Positions 32,292 through 43,179 of a stretch of 43,700 nucleotides of DNA are shown here, piece after piece (position 1 is the first letter of the stretch; each line of letters starts with the position of its first letter). The position numbers and the translations under genes are program-made. Source of the DNA: Phenylobacterium sp. (lineage in GTDB: Bacteria > Pseudomonadota > Alphaproteobacteria > Caulobacterales > Caulobacteraceae); NCBI RefSeq assembly GCF_030646615.1, contig NZ_JAUSLG010000036.1, positions 1 through 43,700 on the forward strand, written 5' to 3'. Under the pieces are notes generated by a model. That model was given only the letters and a program-made list of their open reading frames with translations, had not been told where the DNA came from and searched no databases.

Positions 32292-32319
32292 TTGACACCC
32301 CTATATGGCGGCGTAAAAG
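32292..32319 (+). promoter_or_regulatory. Putative promoter of sdhCDAB
   Basis: A perfect TTGACA (32292-32297), a 16-base spacer and TAAAAG (32314-32319) lie 45 bases before the sdhC start. The -10 box is weak, and no second promoter is evident. Confidence 0.5.
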
Positions 32320-32363
32320 CGGCCTCAAGCAATCCAGGGCAAGAGGGAGCGGCTGTAGAACCG

Positions 32364-32771
32364 ATGTCGGACGCCTCGAAGACTATCCGGGTCAGACCCA
32401 CCTCGCCGCACGTTCAGGTGTGGCGCTGGCATCTCACCGCGCTGACCTCCATCGCCCACCGGATCACCGGCGTCGGCCTCTATGTGGGCACGCTGATCCT
32501 GGCCGGCTGGGCCATTTCCCTGGCCATGGGGCCTGAGGCCTATGGGACCTTCATGGGCCTGATGGGCTCGGTCCTGGGCAAGCTGGTCCTGTTCGGCCTG
32601 AGCCTGGCGGTCTTCTTCCACCTGGCCAAGGGCGTCCAGCACCTGATCTGGGACACCGGGGTCGGCCTCAAGCTGCAGGCGGCCAACGCCGGCGCCGTGG
32701 CCACCGTCGCCTTCGCCATCGTGGCCACCATCGTGGTCTGGATCATCGCCGCCATGACGGGAGCGCTCTGA
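32364..32771 (+). CDS. sdhC: Succinate dehydrogenase cytochrome b556 subunit
   Basis: Membrane anchor of complex II that binds heme b and ubiquinone with SdhD. The 135 residues from the ATG at 32364 begin with RPTSPHVQVWRWHLTALTSI, then AHRITGVGLYVGT, the SdhC signature with its conserved Ser/His/Arg quinone-site residues. Three membrane helices follow. The heme-ligand histidine is probably in FFHLAKGVQHLIWD. The in-frame extension upstream (from 32274) runs through the promoter region and is rejected. Its stop overlaps the sdhD start by one base. Confidence 0.95.
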   Translation: MSDASKTIRVRPTSPHVQVWRWHLTALTSIAHRITGVGLYVGTLILAGWAISLAMGPEAYGTFMGLMGSVLGKLVLFGLSLAVFFHLAKGVQHLIWDTGVGLKLQAANAGAVATVAFAIVATIVVWIIAAMTGAL

Positions 32772-33163
32772 TGGCCGATTTCCGCACCCCCTTCTCCCGG
32801 GCCCAGGGCCTGGGCGCCGCCGGCCACGGGGTCGGCCACTGGATCACCGAGCGGGTCACCTCGATCGCGCTTATTCCGCTGGTGCTGTGGGGGGTCTTCG
32901 CCGTCCTGCGCCTGGCCCGCAGCGACTATGACATGGCCGTGGCCTGGCTGGCCTCGCCGATCAATGCGGTCCTGCTGTCCCTGCTGACCGTGATCAGCTT
33001 CATGCACATGAACTCGGGCATGCGGGTGGTGATCGAGGACTATATCCACCGCAAGATCACCAAGGCGGGCCTGCTGCTGCTGAACCTCTTCGTCTGCGCG
33101 CTGTTCGGCGCGCTCGCCCTCTTCTCCATCCTGAAGGTCGCCCTGTCGGGCGGAGCTTACTGA
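32771..33163 (+). CDS. sdhD: Succinate dehydrogenase hydrophobic membrane anchor subunit
   Basis: 130-residue second membrane anchor of complex II, with three hydrophobic helices ([57 protein letters not shown]). The stretch [18 protein letters not shown] carries the conserved heme-histidine region. The ATG overlaps the sdhC stop (TGATG). Together with sdhC, sdhA and sdhB it makes the complete complex. Confidence 0.95.
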   Translation: MADFRTPFSRAQGLGAAGHGVGHWITERVTSIALIPLVLWGVFAVLRLARSDYDMAVAWLASPINAVLLSLLTVISFMHMNSGMRVVIEDYIHRKITKAGLLLLNLFVCALFGALALFSILKVALSGGAY

Positions 33164-33165
33164 GC

Positions 33166-34953
33166 ATGGCCGCATACGAATTCATCGACCACAAGTTCGA
33201 CGTCGTCGTCGTGGGCGCCGGCGGCTCGGGCCTGCGCGCGGCGCTCGGCTGCGCCCAGGCCGGCCTCAAGACCGCCTGTGTCTCCAAGGTCTTCCCGACC
33301 CGCTCGCACACTGTGGCCGCCCAGGGCGGCATCTCGGCGAGCCTGGGAAACATGAGCCAGGATGACTGGCGCTGGCACATGTACGACACCGTCAAGGGGT
33401 CGGACTGGCTGGGCGACCAGGACGCCATCGAATATCTCTGCCGCAACGCGCCGGCCGCCGTCTATGAGCTCGAGCACTGGGGCGTGCCCTTCTCGCGCAC
33501 CGAGGACGGCAAGATCTATCAGCGCGCCTTCGGCGGCATGACCAGCAACTATGGCGAGGCCCCGATCCAGCGCACCTGTGCGGCCGCGGACCGCACCGGT
33601 CACGCCATGCTGCACACCATGTATGGCCAGTCCCTGGCCAACAATACCGAGTTCTTTATCGAGTATTTCGCCCTCGACCTGATCATGGAAGACGGCGTCT
33701 GCCGCGGCGTCACCGCCTGGAAGCTGGACGACGGCACCCTGCACCGGTTCCAGGCCCAGATGGTCATCCTGGCCACCGGCGGCTATGGCCGGGCCTATAT
33801 CTCCTGCACCAGCGCCCACACCTGCACCGCCGACGGCAACGCCATCCTCCTGCGGGCCGGCCTGCCCCTGCAGGACATGGAGTTCGTGCAGTTCCACCCC
33901 ACCGGCATCTATGGCGCCGGTTGCCTGATCACCGAAGGCGCCCGGGGCGAGGGCGGCTATCTGACCAATTCCGAGGGCGAGCGCTTCATGGAGCGCTATG
34001 CGCCGTCCGTGAAAGACCTGGCGCCGCGGGACATGGTCAGCCGGGCCATGACCATCGAGATCCGCGAAGGCCGCGGGGTGGGTCCGAACAAGGACCACAT
34101 CTTCCTGCACCTGGACCACCTGGACCCCAAGGTTCTGCACCAGCGCCTGCCGGGCATTTCCGAGAGCGCGCGGGTCTTCTCCGGGGTGGACGTCACCAAG
34201 GCGCCGATCCCGGTCCTGCCCACCGTGCACTACAATATGGGCGGCATTCCCACGAACTTCTATTCCGAGGTGGTCACCCGCGACGGCGACAACCCCGACA
34301 GCGTCATCCCCGGCCTGATGGCCGTGGGCGAGGCGGCCTGCGTCTCGGTGCACGGCGCCAACCGCCTGGGCTCCAACTCGCTGATCGACCTGGTGGTGTT
34401 CGGCCGCTCGGCCGCCCTGCGCGCCGCTGACATCCTGACGCCCGGCGCCAAGCAGCCCGAGCTGAAGCCGAGCCACACCGACGCCCACCTGGCCCGCTTC
34501 GATCGCCTGCGGAACGCCAGGGGCGGCACGCCCACGGCCCAGCTTCGCCTGGACATGCAGAAGGCCATGCAGGAGGACGCCGCGGTGTTCCGCACCGGCG
34601 AGAGCCTGGCCTCGGGCGTGGCGCGCCTGGACAAGATCCACGGCCAGCGCGGCGACATCCAGGTCACCGACCGCGGCATGATCTGGAACACCGACCTCGT
34701 CGAGACCCTGGAGTTCGACAATCTGATCGGCCAGGCCGCCGTCACCGTGAACGGGGCGCTGAACCGCACCGAGAGCCGCGGGGCGCACGCCCGGGAGGAC
34801 TATCCCGATCGTGATGACGAAAACTGGATGAAGCACACGCTGACCTGGTTCGACGACGCCACCGGCAAGGTGAAACTGGACGACCGTCCGGTCCACTCCT
34901 TCACGCTTAGTAACGACATCGCCTACATCCCGCCGAAGGCGCGGGTCTACTAG
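33166..34953 (+). CDS. sdhA: Succinate dehydrogenase flavoprotein subunit
   Basis: Oxidises succinate to fumarate in the TCA cycle and passes electrons to SdhB. The 595 residues have the FAD loop [12 protein letters not shown] (15-26), the histidine that covalently holds FAD in [11 protein letters not shown] (His48), [20 protein letters not shown] with substrate-binding residues, and the ending [15 protein letters not shown] typical of alphaproteobacteria. It begins three bases after sdhD. Confidence 0.98.
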   Translation: MAAYEFIDHKFDVVVVGAGGSGLRAALGCAQAGLKTACVSKVFPTRSHTVAAQGGISASLGNMSQDDWRWHMYDTVKGSDWLGDQDAIEYLCRNAPAAVYELEHWGVPFSRTEDGKIYQRAFGGMTSNYGEAPIQRTCAAADRTGHAMLHTMYGQSLANNTEFFIEYFALDLIMEDGVCRGVTAWKLDDGTLHRFQAQMVILATGGYGRAYISCTSAHTCTADGNAILLRAGLPLQDMEFVQFHPTGIYGAGCLITEGARGEGGYLTNSEGERFMERYAPSVKDLAPRDMVSRAMTIEIREGRGVGPNKDHIFLHLDHLDPKVLHQRLPGISESARVFSGVDVTKAPIPVLPTVHYNMGGIPTNFYSEVVTRDGDNPDSVIPGLMAVGEAACVSVHGANRLGSNSLIDLVVFGRSAALRAADILTPGAKQPELKPSHTDAHLARFDRLRNARGGTPTAQLRLDMQKAMQEDAAVFRTGESLASGVARLDKIHGQRGDIQVTDRGMIWNTDLVETLEFDNLIGQAAVTVNGALNRTESRGAHAREDYPDRDDENWMKHTLTWFDDATGKVKLDDRPVHSFTLSNDIAYIPPKARVY

Positions 34954-34993
34954 GGGCGGGTCTGTGGCCCCCTTCGTCGCTCATTCCCGGCTT

Positions 34994-35024
34994 CGGACCG
35001 AACGCGCCGCGCGCGCGGGGTCCG
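34994..35024. other. Hairpin in the sdhA-sdhB gap
   Basis: CGGACC (34994-34999) pairs with GGTCCG (35019-35024), enclosing a stretch rich in alternating GC that can pair further. There is no T-tract, so it looks more like an mRNA-stabilising or processing structure than a terminator. Confidence 0.35.
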
Positions 35025-35050
35025 GGGTCTTCGCCTAAGGAAAGCCTCCG

Positions 35051-35833
35051 ATGGTCGAACTCGCCCTGCCCAAGAACTCCCGCGTCCAGAAGGGCCGCCA
35101 TCATCCGGCCCCGGCCGGCGCCAAGAAGGTCAAGACCTTCAAGGTCTATCGCTATGACCCCGAGGGGACCGAAAACCCCCGGTGGGACACCTATGACGTG
35201 GACACCGAGGCGTGCGGCCCCATGGTCCTGGACGCCCTCATCCACATCAAGAACACCATGGACCCGACCCTGGCCTTCCGCCGCTCGTGCCGGGAAGGGG
35301 TCTGCGGCTCCTGCGCCATGAACATCGGCGGCCGCAACACGCTCGCCTGCACCCATGGCTGGGAAGAGGTGCCCGGCCAGACCTGCACCATCAGCCCGCT
35401 GCCGCACATGCCGGTGGTCAAGGACCTGGTGCCTGACATGACCATGTTCTACGCCCAGTACGCCTCCATCGAGCCCTGGCTGCACACCAAGACGCCCGAG
35501 CCCCAGGGCGAGTGGCTGCAGACCCCGGAGGACCGGGAGAAGCTCGACGGCCTCTATGAGTGCATCCTGTGCGCCTGCTGCACCACCTCGTGCCCCAGCT
35601 ACTGGTGGAACGGCGACAAGTATCTGGGCCCGGCCGCCCTGCTGCACGCCTATCGCTGGCTGATCGACAGCCGCGACGAGGCCACCGGCGAGCGGCTTGA
35701 CGATCTGGAAGACCCGTTCAAGCTCTATCGCTGCCACACGATCATGAACTGCGCCCAGGTCTGTCCCAAGGGTCTGAACCCGGCCAAGGCCATCGCCGAG
35801 GTCAAGAAGATGCTGGTCGACCGGGTCGTCTAA
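35051..35833 (+). CDS. sdhB: Succinate dehydrogenase iron-sulfur subunit
   Basis: Electron-relay subunit of complex II, 260 residues. Three cluster motifs are intact: [2Fe-2S] CREGVCGSC...C (80, 85, 88, 100), [4Fe-4S] [11 protein letters not shown] (171, 174, 177, 181) and [3Fe-4S] [25 protein letters not shown] precedes the ATG. It is separated from sdhA by 97 bases with a GC hairpin. A T-rich terminator follows. Confidence 0.97.
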   Translation: MVELALPKNSRVQKGRHHPAPAGAKKVKTFKVYRYDPEGTENPRWDTYDVDTEACGPMVLDALIHIKNTMDPTLAFRRSCREGVCGSCAMNIGGRNTLACTHGWEEVPGQTCTISPLPHMPVVKDLVPDMTMFYAQYASIEPWLHTKTPEPQGEWLQTPEDREKLDGLYECILCACCTTSCPSYWWNGDKYLGPAALLHAYRWLIDSRDEATGERLDDLEDPFKLYRCHTIMNCAQVCPKGLNPAKAIAEVKKMLVDRVV

Positions 35834-35839
35834 AGCGGG

Positions 35840-35880
35840 CGCCTGTGCGTTTCCCAAGTTGACGCAGGCGTCATTTTTCT
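35840..35880 (+). terminator. Terminator after sdhB
   Basis: CGCCTGTGCG (35840-35849) pairs with CGCAGGCG (35863-35870), with a two-base bulge, and is followed by TCATTTTTCT. The right half overlaps a promoter-like sequence for the next gene. Confidence 0.7.
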
Positions 35881-35885
35881 GCATC
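35859..35885 (+). promoter_or_regulatory. Putative promoter of the ferredoxin reductase gene
   Basis: TTGACGC (35859-35865) matches the Caulobacter -35 consensus exactly. After 12 bases, TCTGCATC (35878-35885) is an approximate -10. Transcription would start a few bases before the Shine-Dalgarno sequence of the gene at 35896. Confidence 0.5.
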
Positions 35886-35895
35886 GGGGAGCGGC

Positions 35896-37466
<1,571 letters not shown>

Positions 37467-37477
37467 GTCGACATGGC

Positions 37478-37507
37478 AAGGGGCGGCTGCGTGTCGCGCC
37501 GCCCCTT
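37478..37507 (+). terminator. Stem-loop after the ferredoxin gene
   Basis: AAGGGGCGGC (37478-37487) and GCCGCCCCTT (37498-37507) are perfect complements with a ten-base loop. Only CTTCGTTCC follows, so the T-tract is weak. It is probably the transcript end of the reductase-ferredoxin pair. Confidence 0.6.
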
Positions 37508-37596
37508 CGTTCCCATCCAGGGGACAGGGGACCGGGCCTTCTTCACGGGCCAAGCGATCCGGCAGACCAACAGGATTCCCTTGAGGCGCCTTGCGT

Positions 37597-38508
37597 TCAG
37601 GCGATTTCCGGCGTCAGCCGCGCCCGCAAGGCGGCGCCGTCTCGCCCGGGCGAGTCGCCAAACAGGCGGCGATAGTCGCGACTGAACTGCGAGGGACTTT
37701 CATAGCCTACGACGTAGCCCACCGAGGCGACGGAGGCGGCCGCCCCCTCGGCCAGCAACAGCCGCCGCGCCGCCTGGAGGCGGACCTGTTTCTGGAACTG
37801 GACGGGGGTCTCCAGGGTCGCCGCCTTGAAGTGGCGGTGAAAGCTCGGAATGCTCATATGGGCGAGGGCCGCGAGGTCGGCGACGCGTAAAGACTCTGCA
37901 TAGTGGTCGCGGATCCAGGCCGTAGCACGGCCGATGCGGGAACCGTGGCTGTCGGCCAAACCGATCTGACGTAGGGCGGCGCCGAGCCGTCCAGCCAGGA
38001 GGCGCCAGACGATCTCGCGCCGGATCAGCGGGGCAAGGACCGGCAGGTCGGCCGGGCTGTCGAGCAGATCCAGCAGCCGGACAAAGGGATCGCACAGCGC
38101 CCCATCCAGGTCGGTGGTGGCCAGGGCCCTGGGCGGCGGCGGCGCTGCAATCTGGCAGCCATGTTCCACCAGCAGATCAGCGACCATGGCCGGTTCGATC
38201 TCAAGGCTGAACGCCAGATAGGGGCGCGTGGGAGAAGCCTCGGTGATCTGGGCGGCGACGGGCACGTCGATCGTGGCGAGCAGACCCTGCCCGGCGCGAT
38301 AGGAGAAGGGCTGGTCGCCGAGCATGCTGACCTTGGCCCCCTGCAGGACGGCGCAGAAGGAGGGGCGATAGACCGAGCGAATGACGCCGCTCGGGGCATC
38401 GGCGCGGCTGAGCAAAAGGCCGCTCAACGGCGTCTCGCGTCCAAAGCGGCTGAACTGTCGCGATACCCGCGCCGCCAGGGCCTCGAAGGGCGCGTCCATG
38501 TCCGCCAT
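37597..38508 (-). CDS. AraC-family transcriptional regulator
   Basis: 303 residues: an AraC N-terminal cupin-like domain (RPSFCAVLQGAKVSMLGDQP, GQGLLATIDVPVAAQI) and a C-terminal double helix-turn-helix (ESLRVADLAALAHMSIPSFH, SVASVGYVVGYESPSQFSRD with YRRLFGDSP). This subfamily commonly lies divergent from aldo/keto reductases or alcohol dehydrogenases it controls, as here (AKR at 38683). The ATG at 38508 has an in-frame ATG three codons later. The 174-base gap contains both a palindrome and a 21-base-spaced direct repeat. Confidence 0.94.
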   Translation of the reverse strand: MADMDAPFEALAARVSRQFSRFGRETPLSGLLLSRADAPSGVIRSVYRPSFCAVLQGAKVSMLGDQPFSYRAGQGLLATIDVPVAAQITEASPTRPYLAFSLEIEPAMVADLLVEHGCQIAAPPPPRALATTDLDGALCDPFVRLLDLLDSPADLPVLAPLIRREIVWRLLAGRLGAALRQIGLADSHGSRIGRATAWIRDHYAESLRVADLAALAHMSIPSFHRHFKAATLETPVQFQKQVRLQAARRLLLAEGAAASVASVGYVVGYESPSQFSRDYRRLFGDSPGRDGAALRARLTPEIA

Positions 38509-38516
38509 GCCTTTCC

Positions 38517-38537
38517 CCGATAATGCCCGGTTATCGG
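38517..38537. promoter_or_regulatory. Palindrome upstream of the AraC gene
   Basis: CCGATAA (38517-38523) and TTATCGG (38531-38537) are exact inverted repeats with a seven-base spacer, nine bases before the regulator's start codon. It is a candidate operator for autoregulation or for another factor. Confidence 0.5.
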
Positions 38538-38590
38538 AAGAGCTCTAGGCTACCCGGCCAGCCCATGCACCATCCGTCGCGAGGGCTTGA

Positions 38591-38621
38591 TAGGATCAGG
38601 CAAGAGGCTGAGAGGATCGGC
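38591..38621. promoter_or_regulatory. Candidate AraC binding site (direct repeat, 21-base spacing)
   Basis: TAGGATCAGG (38591-38600) and GAGGATCGGC (38612-38621) share seven of ten positions and are offset by 21 bases, two helical turns, as AraC-type dimers usually require. They lie upstream of the reductase gene. Confidence 0.45.
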
Positions 38622-38682
38622 GTCGCCGACGGGCGGCGAAGGGCGCACCTTGTCGGCCTGATCCCAGCCAAAGGAGCCTCCC

Positions 38683-39699
38683 GTGCGCACCCGTCAACTT
38701 GGCCATAGCGGCCTGTTTGTTTCTGAACTCTGCCTCGGCACGATGACCTTCGGCGGCGACGAGGGCATCTGGGGCCTGATCGGCCGGCTCGACCAGGGCC
38801 AGGCCGACGCCCTGGTGAAGACGGCCCTGGACGCAGGCGTCAACTTCATCGACACGGCCAATGTCTATGCCGGCGGCGAGAGCGAGCGCATTCTCGGCCA
38901 GTCCCTGAAGAACTTGGGCGTGCCCCGCGATCAGGTGGTGGTCGCCACCAAGGTGATGGGGCCCATGGGCGAGGGGCCAAACGCCCGCGGCGCCTCACGG
39001 GGTCATATCCTCAGCCAGTGCCAGGCGAGCCTGAAGCGGCTCGGTCTCGATCATATCGACCTCTACCAGATCCATGGTTTCGACCCCGCCACCCCGATCG
39101 CCGAGACCCTGGAAGCCCTCGACATTCTCGTGCGCCATGGCCACGTCCGCTACATCGGCCTGTCCAACTGGGCCGCGTGGCAGGTGGTCAAGGCGGTCGG
39201 TCTGAGCGAGGCGCGCCGGCTCGCGCCGATCCTGTCTCTGCAGGCCTATTACACCCTGGCGGCGCGGGACCTCGAACGGGAGATCGTGCCGATGCTCCTG
39301 TCCGAGAAGATCGGGCTGATGGTGTGGAGTCCCCTGGCCGGCGGCTATCTCTCGGGCAAGTACGATGAAGACGGCAAGGCCGCCGACGGTCGTCGCGCCG
39401 CCTTCGACTTCCCGCCGGTGGATCGCGCGCGGGGAAACGCCGCTCTCGGCGAGATGCGCCGGATCGCCGAAGCCAAGGGGTGCACCGTTGCTCAGGTCGC
39501 CGTGGCCTGGCTGCTCCACCAGCCGGTGGTCACCAGCGTCATCGTCGGCGCCAAGCGGGTCGACCAACTCGCCGAAAATCTCGCCGCCACCGAGGTCAAG
39601 CTGGAACCCGGCGACCTTGCCGCCCTGGACCTGGCGACCCGACCGGCCAGCGAATATCCCGGCTGGATGCTGGAACGACAGGCCGGTTACCGCACCTGA
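38683..39699 (+). CDS. Aldo/keto reductase
   Basis: 338-residue NADPH-dependent oxidoreductase of the (alpha/beta)8 AKR family. Motifs: LGTMTFGGDEG, FIDTANVYAGGESERILGQ (catalytic Asp and Tyr), VVVATKV (catalytic Lys), HIDLYQIHGFDP (catalytic His), YIGLSNWAAWQ, and VIVGAKRVDQLAENLAA near the cofactor site. The GTG start has AAGGAG upstream at 38671-38676. It is probably activated by the divergent AraC regulator in response to an aldehyde or quinone; the substrate is unknown. Confidence 0.94.
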   Translation: MRTRQLGHSGLFVSELCLGTMTFGGDEGIWGLIGRLDQGQADALVKTALDAGVNFIDTANVYAGGESERILGQSLKNLGVPRDQVVVATKVMGPMGEGPNARGASRGHILSQCQASLKRLGLDHIDLYQIHGFDPATPIAETLEALDILVRHGHVRYIGLSNWAAWQVVKAVGLSEARRLAPILSLQAYYTLAARDLEREIVPMLLSEKIGLMVWSPLAGGYLSGKYDEDGKAADGRRAAFDFPPVDRARGNAALGEMRRIAEAKGCTVAQVAVAWLLHQPVVTSVIVGAKRVDQLAENLAATEVKLEPGDLAALDLATRPASEYPGWMLERQAGYRT

Positions 39700-39715
39700 G
39701 GCGGGCGGGGCGTCG

Positions 39716-42037
39716 CTAGAATTCCAGCTCGCGGTGCGACGCCGACTCCGCCTGGGCCAGCTCGGGCAGGTGGCAGGTAAAGGTCGCGCCGGCGCCGGGC
39801 TCGCTCTCCAGGGCCACCCAGCCCCCATGCAGCTCGGTGAGCGCCTTGACCAGGGCGAGGCCCAGGCCCGGCCCCCCGCGCTCGCGCCCCACGAACCGGT
39901 CGAAGATGTGGGCCTGGACGTGGAAGGGGATGCCGCGGCCGGTGTCGCTGACCTGCAGCTTGACCTCGCCCAGGGCGCGGCGGGCCGAGATGGTGATCTT
40001 GCCCTCCGGCGGGGTCTGGCGGATGGCGTTCTCGATCAGGTGGTCGAGGATCTGGTCAAGCCTGTGGGAGTCGGCGCGGATCACCCCGATCCCTTCGGCA
40101 TGCTCCACCTGCAGGACGACGCGGCCCTCCTCCAGGCTGCGGGACCAGCGGGCGGCGGCCTGGGCCAGCATCTCGTCCACATGGACGTCCTCCAGGTCCA
40201 GGGCCATTTCGTCGGCGTCGATCTGGGCCATGTCCAGCACGTCGTCGATGGAGCGGGCGAGCTGGGTGGCGGCCATGCGCACGGCCGCGGCGTGGCCTCG
40301 GCCCCGCTCCGACAGGTTCTCACCCGACCGCTCCAGCAGCTCCGAATAGCCGATGATGGTGGTGAGCGGGGTGCGCAGTTCGTAGGAGACATTGCCCACG
40401 AAGTCCCGCTTCAGACGCTCGGCGTCGGCCAGGGCGGCGGATCGGTCGGCCAGGGCGCTCTCCAGCTTGCGGGCGTCGGTGACGTCGGTGAAGGCGATCA
40501 GGGTGGCGCCGTCGGGCAGGGGCCGGGACTGATAGGCCACGATGCGGGAGTCCGAGGTCTTCACCTCGCCGGAGATCGGCGCCCGGGCGCTGGGATCGGG
40601 GTCGGCGACGCGGCCCTTGAGCTCGCGCCAGAAGTTCAGGTCGTGCAGGCGCGGCACGCAGAGCTCCACCACGCCCTCGAAGTCGCCGGCCAGGTCCAGC
40701 TGGGTCGGGGTGACGTTCCAGAACCGCTCGAAGGCCTCGTTGTGCAGCCGCAGCCGCCCGTCTGAGCCGAACACGGCCACGGCGTCGTTCAGCTTGTCCA
40801 GGGTCGCCTGCTGCACCTGGATCAGGGCGTTGTACTGGGCCTTGAGCTTCAGCTCGTCGGTGATGTCGGAGAACAATAGCAGCACCCCGCCCATGGGGTG
40901 GGGCTGGCGCACGACCCGCAGGGTGCGGCCATCGGGCAGGCTCCACAGATCATCGGGGCTGGAGCCCAGGGCCTCGTAGCGGTCCAGCTCAGCGGCCCGC
41001 CACTTCACGTAGTCGGCGGTCTCCGGCAGCCGGCGGCGCTGGCGCAGGCGGTCGAGCAGCTCGCCATGGCCGGGACGCTCGCTCAGCCAGGCCGGCTCCA
41101 GGCCCCACAGCTCGGCGAAGGCCGTGTTGTGGAAGATCATCTTCTTGTTGGCGCCGAAGATGGCGACGGCGTCGGCGATGTGGTTCAGCGTCTCGTCATG
41201 GGCGGCCACGTGGCGCTTCAGCGCCTCGCGCATCTCCTCGGCCTCGGTGGCGTCCTCGGCCCAGACCCCGACCCCGCCCCCTTCCAGCGGCCGGGCGGTG
41301 ATGTGGAAGGCGCGGCGGCGCCCCCCCAGGGTCAGCCAGCGGGTGGTCTCACGAACCTGGGCCAGGTTGGCGGCCTCGCTGGCGATCTCGTCGGCGGCCT
41401 TGTCCAGGGTCAGGCCCTTGGCGGCGGCCTCGTCCAGGCTTGTGGCGTCCACGGCGGCCAGCCAGGCGGCGTTGACCCAGACCGGCGCCCCGTCGGCCGA
41501 GGCGATCCAGGCCGGGCCGGGCCGGGCGTCCAGCAGGGCGGCGAACCGGGGCGCGGTGGGCAGGCCGGCGTCCTCGCCGATCACCGCCGAGAGCCGCAGC
41601 CAGGCCAGGGCGCCGGCCGCCCGGCCCTCGACCGAGACCACGCCGGCGGGACCGCGGACCTCGAAGGCGCAGGTCTCGCCGCGCTCGAACAGGGCGCGCA
41701 GGCGGCGGGCATGGTCGGGATCGGCCCGCATCAGGGCGTTGACCAGACCCTGGGCGTCGGCGTTCTCCAGGGACAGGGCCGCGGCGCAGACGCAGAGGCT
41801 TTCCTCGCCCGAGGCCAGCAGGGCGCGGCCGTCCTCCACCGCCAGCAGGGCGGAGTCGAAGGCCTCAGCCGAGGACTGGGCGACCTCGGCGCGCATTTCC
41901 AGCTCGGCGACCCGGCTCCGGAGGGCCAGCAGGCGCGTCTGCCCCTGACGCTGTTGGGCGAGCGCCCAGAGCGTCGCGCAGATGGCCAGGCAGACCGCAC
42001 CGGCGGCCGCCGCCAGGATCAGTTCATGCGCGTTCAT
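39716..42037 (-). CDS. divL: Cell-cycle sensor pseudokinase DivL
   Basis: 773 residues from the ATG at 42037. One membrane helix lies at 5-23 (ELILAAAAGAVCLAICATLW), followed by PAS domains (for example AHDETLNHIADAVAIFGANK and LDKLNDAVAVFGSDGRLRL). A histidine-kinase-like dimerisation helix reads FVGNVSYELRTPLTTIIGYS, with Tyr552 where kinases have the phosphorylated His. The ATPase domain has ENAIRQTPPEGK, VSDTGRGIPF and GGPGLGLALVKAL. This closely follows Caulobacter crescentus DivL (Tyr550), as remembered. DivL controls CckA, and through it CtrA, in response to DivK. A longer start at 42109 is less likely because the membrane helix would be pushed inward. Confidence 0.95.
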   Translation of the reverse strand: MNAHELILAAAAGAVCLAICATLWALAQQRQGQTRLLALRSRVAELEMRAEVAQSSAEAFDSALLAVEDGRALLASGEESLCVCAAALSLENADAQGLVNALMRADPDHARRLRALFERGETCAFEVRGPAGVVSVEGRAAGALAWLRLSAVIGEDAGLPTAPRFAALLDARPGPAWIASADGAPVWVNAAWLAAVDATSLDEAAAKGLTLDKAADEIASEAANLAQVRETTRWLTLGGRRRAFHITARPLEGGGVGVWAEDATEAEEMREALKRHVAAHDETLNHIADAVAIFGANKKMIFHNTAFAELWGLEPAWLSERPGHGELLDRLRQRRRLPETADYVKWRAAELDRYEALGSSPDDLWSLPDGRTLRVVRQPHPMGGVLLLFSDITDELKLKAQYNALIQVQQATLDKLNDAVAVFGSDGRLRLHNEAFERFWNVTPTQLDLAGDFEGVVELCVPRLHDLNFWRELKGRVADPDPSARAPISGEVKTSDSRIVAYQSRPLPDGATLIAFTDVTDARKLESALADRSAALADAERLKRDFVGNVSYELRTPLTTIIGYSELLERSGENLSERGRGHAAAVRMAATQLARSIDDVLDMAQIDADEMALDLEDVHVDEMLAQAAARWSRSLEEGRVVLQVEHAEGIGVIRADSHRLDQILDHLIENAIRQTPPEGKITISARRALGEVKLQVSDTGRGIPFHVQAHIFDRFVGRERGGPGLGLALVKALTELHGGWVALESEPGAGATFTCHLPELAQAESASHRELEF

Positions 42038-42159
42038 CACCACTCCATCAGCGCCGTCCGCGCCGATGCGAATCACCCTTTTTTCAACATAGAACCCAAA
42101 ACGGTTCACCGCACCCGCGGCACGTTTCCTCAGGCGCCCGTTTGAGCGACAATGGCCCC

Positions 42160-42750
42160 ATGAGCGCCATTCTCTATCCCGTCGCCCGCGACGCCGAGGC
42201 TGCGCTCGCCGCCCCCCTGGGCCGCGCGGCCCGCGCTCGGGAGGCCCAGGCTCTGGCCGGCGGCGAGGCGATCGAGTTCATCACCCGCCCGGTCGGCCCC
42301 GAATTCGCCAGCCGCGAGGCGGCCCTGGACGTCTATGCCGGACGCGTCGAGGACGACCGTCCTGGCCGCCTGCGCAGCCTGCCGCCCGAGGATCGCTATT
42401 GCCGGCTCGCCGAACTGGCGGCCCAGGTGGGCGGCCGACGGCGGGTGCTCGCCCAGGTGCAGCCGACCCTGCGCGACGGTCGCCGCTGGCCAGCCCCGCC
42501 GGACCAGCCGGTCGCCACGGTCTGGCGGCTGCAGATCTCGTTCTGGCGGATCGGATCGGCGGCGGAGATTCCCCTCGATGGCCCCCAGGCCCGGCGGGTG
42601 CGCCGCGGCGGCGCCGAGGCCGATCGTGAAACCCTGGACGCCCTGACCCGCCAGCCCCTGCGGCCCTTCCGTCCGCAGCAGCCCCTGGACATCGGCCTGT
42701 TCGAAATCCGCACGCCGGAAGCCCCGCACATCGTGATCGCCGACGAATGA
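42160..42750 (+). CDS. Conserved hypothetical protein, 196 aa
   Basis: No family recognised. Soluble and Arg/Ala/Pro-rich; the ATG at 42160 is preferred over a TTG at 42142. Visible segments: EAIEFITRPVGPEFASREAA, EDRYCRLAELAAQ, and VATVWRLQISFWRIGS. The codon pattern matches housekeeping neighbours. Its stop overlaps the next start by four bases (ATGA), so it is expressed with the metallopeptidase gene. It is divergent from divL across a 122-base gap. Confidence 0.8.
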   Translation: MSAILYPVARDAEAALAAPLGRAARAREAQALAGGEAIEFITRPVGPEFASREAALDVYAGRVEDDRPGRLRSLPPEDRYCRLAELAAQVGGRRRVLAQVQPTLRDGRRWPAPPDQPVATVWRLQISFWRIGSAAEIPLDGPQARRVRRGGAEADRETLDALTRQPLRPFRPQQPLDIGLFEIRTPEAPHIVIADE

Positions 42751-43154
42751 CCCCATCTTCATCGGGGCTCGCCCCCAGCCTGGACGACATGGCCGCCCTG
42801 GCGCAGGCCGCCTTCGCCCGCCTGCCCGAAGCCTTTCGGCAGATGACGGGCCACGTCCTGTTCCGGGTCGACGACTTCCCGGATGAGGAGACGCTCGCGG
42901 CCCTGGAGATCGAGGATCCCTTCGACCTGACCGGCCTCTATCACGGGGTCGACCTGGCCCATCGCTCGGTGCTCGATCCCGAAACCCATCCGTCGATGGT
43001 CTTCCTCTATCGTCGGCCGATCCTGGACGAGTGGGCGGCCCGGGGCGATGTGACGCTCGAGGAGCTGGTCAGCCATGTGCTGATCCACGAGATCGGCCAT
43101 CATTTCGGCCTCTCCGACGACCAGATCGACGCCATAGAGGCGGCGGCGGACTGA
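42747..43154 (+). CDS. Zincin-like metallopeptidase family protein
   Basis: 135 residues. The zinc site VLIHEIGHHFGLSDDQID has His114, Glu115 and His118 of HExxH, with an Asp shortly after. The family (PF06262-like minimal zincin) is small, cytosolic and widespread; substrates are unknown. Other family segments: HVLFRVDDFPDEETL and LTGLYHGVDLAHRS. Coupled by ATGA to the upstream gene. Confidence 0.92.
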   Translation: MTPSSSGLAPSLDDMAALAQAAFARLPEAFRQMTGHVLFRVDDFPDEETLAALEIEDPFDLTGLYHGVDLAHRSVLDPETHPSMVFLYRRPILDEWAARGDVTLEELVSHVLIHEIGHHFGLSDDQIDAIEAAAD

Positions 43155-43179
43155 GGCTGGCAGGCCGCCGGTCACGAAA

